64,000 nucleotides of DNA from Pyxicephalus adspersus. Taxonomy: Eukaryota > Chordata > Amphibia > Anura > Pyxicephalidae. The stretch lies in contig NC_092859.1 in the NCBI RefSeq assembly GCF_032062135.1, positions 34,224,583 through 34,288,582 of the forward strand, in the 5' to 3' direction. Made by a program: the position numbers and the translations under genes. The number at the start of each line of letters is the position of its first letter. Position 1 is the stretch's first letter. The notes under the pieces were generated by a model that was given only the letters and a program-made list of their open reading frames with translations, did not search any database and had not been told where the DNA came from. Positions 61,113 through 64,000 of the stretch are shown one piece after another.

Positions 61113-61452
61113 GCTGCCCGGACTCTCTGGAATGGTCTTCCTTATCCTATTCGGCTTGCTCCTACTTTCTGCTCATTTAAAAAAGCTTTCAAAAACCAAT
61201 ATTTCAAACTTGTCTACCAGTCCTAATCTATCTCCTAAGCCCTCAATACTTCGCACCACTACATATCCCCCCTCCTATTGTGTGTTACTTCCCCCACCTC
61301 CTAGATTGTAAGCTCTTCTGGGCAGGGTCCTCTCCTCCTCCTGTATCACTGTCTGTATCTGTCTTTTATTTGCAACCCCTATTTAATGTACAGCACTGCG
61401 TAATATGTTGGCGCTTAATAAATCCTGTTTATCAATAATATTAACAATAATA
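61113..61452 (+). mobile_element. LINE 3' end: last ORF2 codons plus 3' tail
   Basis: 61113-61226 reads AARTLWNGLPYPIRLAPTFC, then SFKKAFKNQYFKLVYQS and a stop. This is the Trp-Asn-x-Leu-Pro, Ile-Arg, Phe-Lys-x-x-x-Lys pattern that ends the reverse-transcriptase ORF of L2/CR1-like LINEs. After the stop come CCTCCTATTGTGTGTTACTT, TTGTAAGCTCTTCTGGGCAG, the ATTTGCAACCCC block and GTTGGCGCTTAATAAATCC, then an AAT-rich tail. It is the longest copy here and explains the short tails elsewhere in the window. Confidence 0.85.
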
Positions 61453-61509
61453 CCAGCCCATTCTTACCTAAAGTAAGGCAATTATTGTAGGACCTGTGGA
61501 AACACTAAA

Positions 61510-61841
61510 GTAGTCCTAAACCCAACCAGTGAACTCTCAGAACTATAGTTTAAAAACAAAAAATGGGGACCGGGACAAAAAAATGTATCTGCCTAATCTG
61601 TTTTAAAATACACTCACCTGTCCTCACTCCATCATAGGTGCTACCATCTAACCCGGTCTTCTTCAGAGTTTCCAATCTTCAGCCATCTTGATTGGCTAGT
61701 CCTGGTTGACGTAACTCCCATGCTTTCTACACTGCGCAGCCCAGTGTACTGGAAAAAAGTAGAGTACAGACAGGCGGATAAGTATGTATTATTGCAGAAG
61801 GTTTATTAGTACTAAGGCACTAATACCAGCTTTAGGACTAC
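61510..61841. mobile_element. Non-autonomous element with GTAGTCCTAAA ends
   Basis: 332 bp between GTAGTCCTAAA (61510-61520) and its exact inverse TTTAGGACTAC (61831-61841). No coding sequence and no clear target duplication. A relative lies at 57355-57825. Confidence 0.65.
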
Positions 61842-63067
61842 ATTGCTTCAGCATTTGCAGAATGTAGATGGTATGTTACCTGGAGGCTTACCACAAGCTC
61901 CCACTTCAAGATTTGTTTTCATGTTACAGCTATAAGGAATGGCTGTAAATTAACGGGAAAGAGCATGAAAGGGGAAAGGGTGTTACTCACCCAGCATACA
62001 TATCAGACTAAGAATTTGCCAGATTTACTTGAATATAATCTGATCCGAATTTAAACTACTTTATTACTTGAAATACAGGAACCTACCTTGACTCAAGTGT
62101 TGATCTTGGGGAAAAAAATAATGCGGCAGTCACTGTCAACATTTTAATCAGTGATCACCAAAAATGGCAATAAAATATTATTTGTGATTCATTTCTAAAA
62201 CATTTATTAAAGAGGGGAAACATAAAATTACATCTGCTTAGTTTATTTTTCCCCTCCCTTACAGGTTAAAGTATTTTGTACTCTTTTTGAGTTGGTTATG
62301 ATAGGCCATTCTTAAATGATCTTGGATTGACCTGTGTCCCAAAATACCCAGTTAAATCAAAGATTTTTTTTTTGATACCGGACTAGGATTTAAAAAATAT
62401 AAATAAATGCAGAAAACAGCAGTACATATTGTAAATACAGAGCAACATATGGCTGGCAGCCTGAAAACATTATTCTTCTGTAGAAGCATTTCAAATATTT
62501 CCATTCTTTTTATGTTCAAATTATACCATGCAGCACTATCACTGCACAGATAATAGGGTCAATAAACGTGTTGGGTCTTTCATCGTGCGCCAAGCCATTG
62601 TAGGGAGTGTTTTGATAAGGTTTTATAACTTCTGTCAGCTGCCCAGCAATTGTGATCAAGGTTTAAAGGCTACATTTTCACTTGGATTCAGTGAACACGC
62701 CGTCCTTGACTTAATACAGTGAAAAAAACAAAACTTTGACACTCTCCCAGCGACAGGTGTCTGTAATAGCCAACAGGCCTTTGTGCAAAATAGCTGTGCA
62801 AACCAGGAGGGCAAGGGAAGCAGGCAGTGGGCTGCTGGTAAAATGACCCTGTCGCCAGATCATTCATTTCAGTGGAAATTTTTCAAGTTTTGTCAGGCTT
62901 TTATTAATCGCTTTTGGTAACTGTGCTGCGATCTGCCACAGACCCACCCAAAAAATGGTTCCCAACCTTTCTTGACAGGGTTGTTGGGATTGCAGTTGTG
63001 CTACGTCAGATTGTTGCAGCTAACCAAGGGTCTGAATTGGCCCTAAAGCAATACTACTAAATATTAG

Positions 63068-63112
63068 TCAAGTAAATATATGTATATATATATATATATA
63101 TGTATATATACA
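63068..63112. repeat. (TA)n microsatellite
   Basis: TA run with GTATATA interruptions at each side. A second (TA)n run lies at about 63711-63725. Confidence 0.85.
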
Positions 63113-63387
63113 AACAAAAAGTATATTAAACATGATAAATAAAATGATGACCCTAAAATTATGAGATAATAAGTATACCAGTGCATGTGTATCATATAAC
63201 AAGTTCTTCACTGAGACAAAAATCAAACACCTGTGCAAATTTTTAATCTAGGTGTCATAAATAATAATGTGTGAACGATAAACCCTTTGTAAGATATTAA
63301 GTAAGAAGTCCCCGCCCCCCTTGATGGAATGATGGCAGAGAGTATCACCACCGAATTATATACAAGACATATTGGATTAAAGACAAT

Positions 63388-63497
63388 GGGCCTGATTTAT
63401 TAAAGCGCTCCAAGGCTGGAATGGATACACTTTCATCAGTGAAGCTGGATGATCCAGCAAACCTGGAATGGATTTCTTCAAAGTCATTTGTTATTTT
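63388..63497 (+). mobile_element. Half of a foldback element, GGGCCTGATTTATTAAAGC family
   Basis: Starts with the intact terminus GGGCCTGATTTATTAAAGCG, then ACACTTTCATCAGTGAAGCT, GATCCAGCAAACCTGGAATG and TCATTTGTTATTTT. It stops at TTAA (63498-63501), where a different repeat begins. The second arm is not present before the window ends. Confidence 0.8.
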
Positions 63498-64000
63498 TTA
63501 ACCTCCCTAGCGGTCTAATTCAGTCCAAATTTCCATGCAAAAAGCAGTACAATTTTTTGCATGGAAATGTATTTCTCATTGTAGGCTATAATTCTTAGCC
63601 CGAACTAACCGATATTTAATACATTTATTAATAAACTTTAAAAAACAAAAACACAAAAATCTGTTAAAAAAACAAAAAAATATTTAAACATAATGTAACT
63701 GTAAAGTAGCATATATATATATATTAATTTTATATATATTATATGAATATTACTTTGTATTGGACTCAATACAGCTATTTTGTATTACATCCAATACAAA
63801 ATATTTAAATTTCCCGCCAATCCGAGCCTGCCCACCTGCACCGATTTACCAACGTCACCGGGAAACCCTGTAGATCTCGTCTCTGCAGTTCGCAGCTGGC
63901 AATTGAGGAGGAGGACGTGTCCCCAGGACCTGTGGGGACCAGCAGGATGCCGTCATACAGCGACAGGACAAGTTAAGTGGGTTTTTTTTTAGTTAAAAGC
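63498..64000 (+). mobile_element. TTAA-flanked repeat, left part, runs off the window
   Basis: Starts TTAACCTCCCTAGCGGTC at the exact point where the host foldback element breaks. TTAA targets are typical of piggyBac-type elements, so this is the tentative class. A perfect 15-bp hairpin (63529-63543 with 63554-63568, ATTTCCATGCAAAAA) lies 30 bp inside. The far part (63810-63980) is clearly GC-richer than the surroundings. No transposase frame was recognised in the visible 500 bp. Confidence 0.55.

Larger units (their letters stand above)
47523..64000. other. Intergenic flank 3' of ccnd2, repeat-rich
   Basis: No protein-coding exon was recognised on either strand. In mammals TIGAR follows CCND2, but no phosphoglycerate-mutase-like Arg-His-Gly-Glu motif appears here. 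Apart from the elements listed separately, 47.5-49.6 kb, 49.7-52.0 kb, 53.2-55.4 kb, 55.9-57.3 kb, 60.0-61.0 kb and 61.9-63.0 kb are AT-rich DNA in which I see no defined feature. 54206-54330 has short blocks like GGAGGCCAGTGGGGAGAAT resembling those near 16100. Confidence 0.65.

Noticed and set aside
62955..63000. GGTTCCCAACCTTTCT as another hAT end
   Set aside because: Only a short match to the terminus, with no partner end or 8-bp duplication found nearby.
47523..64000. Search for TIGAR, the next gene in mammals
   Set aside because: No Arg-His-Gly-Glu catalytic start or other phosphatase block was seen on either strand, so it probably lies beyond the window.

Overview
This window is vertebrate nuclear DNA carrying one protein-coding gene, cyclin D2 (ccnd2), on the + strand. 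The five coding exons are 5319-5513, 7752-7967, 13142-13301, 25120-25268 and 41273-41428. They join in frame into a 291-residue protein that keeps the cyclin D2 landmarks: an N-terminal Leu-x-Cys-x-Glu motif, the cyclin box and the C-terminal Thr-Pro phosphodegron. I compared it with human cyclin D2 (289 residues) and the other D-type cyclins from memory. Exons 1-4 have the human lengths and the two extra residues fall in exon 5.

Organism: the introns and flanks are AT-rich and full of interspersed repeats that I associate with frogs, most likely ranoid frogs. These are foldback elements with ends like GGGCCTGATTTATTAAAGC, TAA-flanked elements ending in AGCTACGTACACAC, a short LINE tail ending near TTGGCGCTATATAAATCCTG, and hAT, Tigger/pogo and Tc1-type remnants. 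The frog assignment is inference from repeat content and the vertebrate cyclin; no species is claimed.

Layout: 1-4664 is upstream DNA with no recognisable gene. A LINE tail (4665-4786) lies about 190 bp before a candidate TATA/GC-box promoter (4975-4997), followed by a 5' leader with one 23-codon upstream ORF. Intron 1 (2.2 kb) ends in about 1 kb that is almost free of G on the sense strand. Intron 2 (5.2 kb) and intron 3 (11.8 kb) hold microsatellites, foldback-element remnants and nested elements. Intron 4 (16 kb) holds a perfect 20-bp hairpin, a Tigger-like element with TA duplications, and a decayed L1/Tx1-like ORF2 end finishing about 100 bp before exon 5. The 3' UTR probably runs about 5 kb past the stop at 41428. 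It carries plausible miR-26, miR-15/16 and let-7 sites and a foldback element. From 46.9 kb to the end is repeat-rich intergenic DNA: two back-to-back TAA-flanked elements, a 706-bp hAT element with perfect 8-bp duplications, a Tc1-like remnant, an approximately 50-bp degenerate minisatellite, a LINE with its last 37 ORF2 codons, and a TTAA-flanked element that runs off the right edge.

I found no second protein-coding gene, no RNA gene, and nothing prokaryotic. TIGAR, the next gene in mammals, is not visible here. The most checkable points are a possible intron-4 read-through isoform lacking the phosphodegron (analogous to cyclin D1b), the nested insertions, and the two perfect short hairpins.
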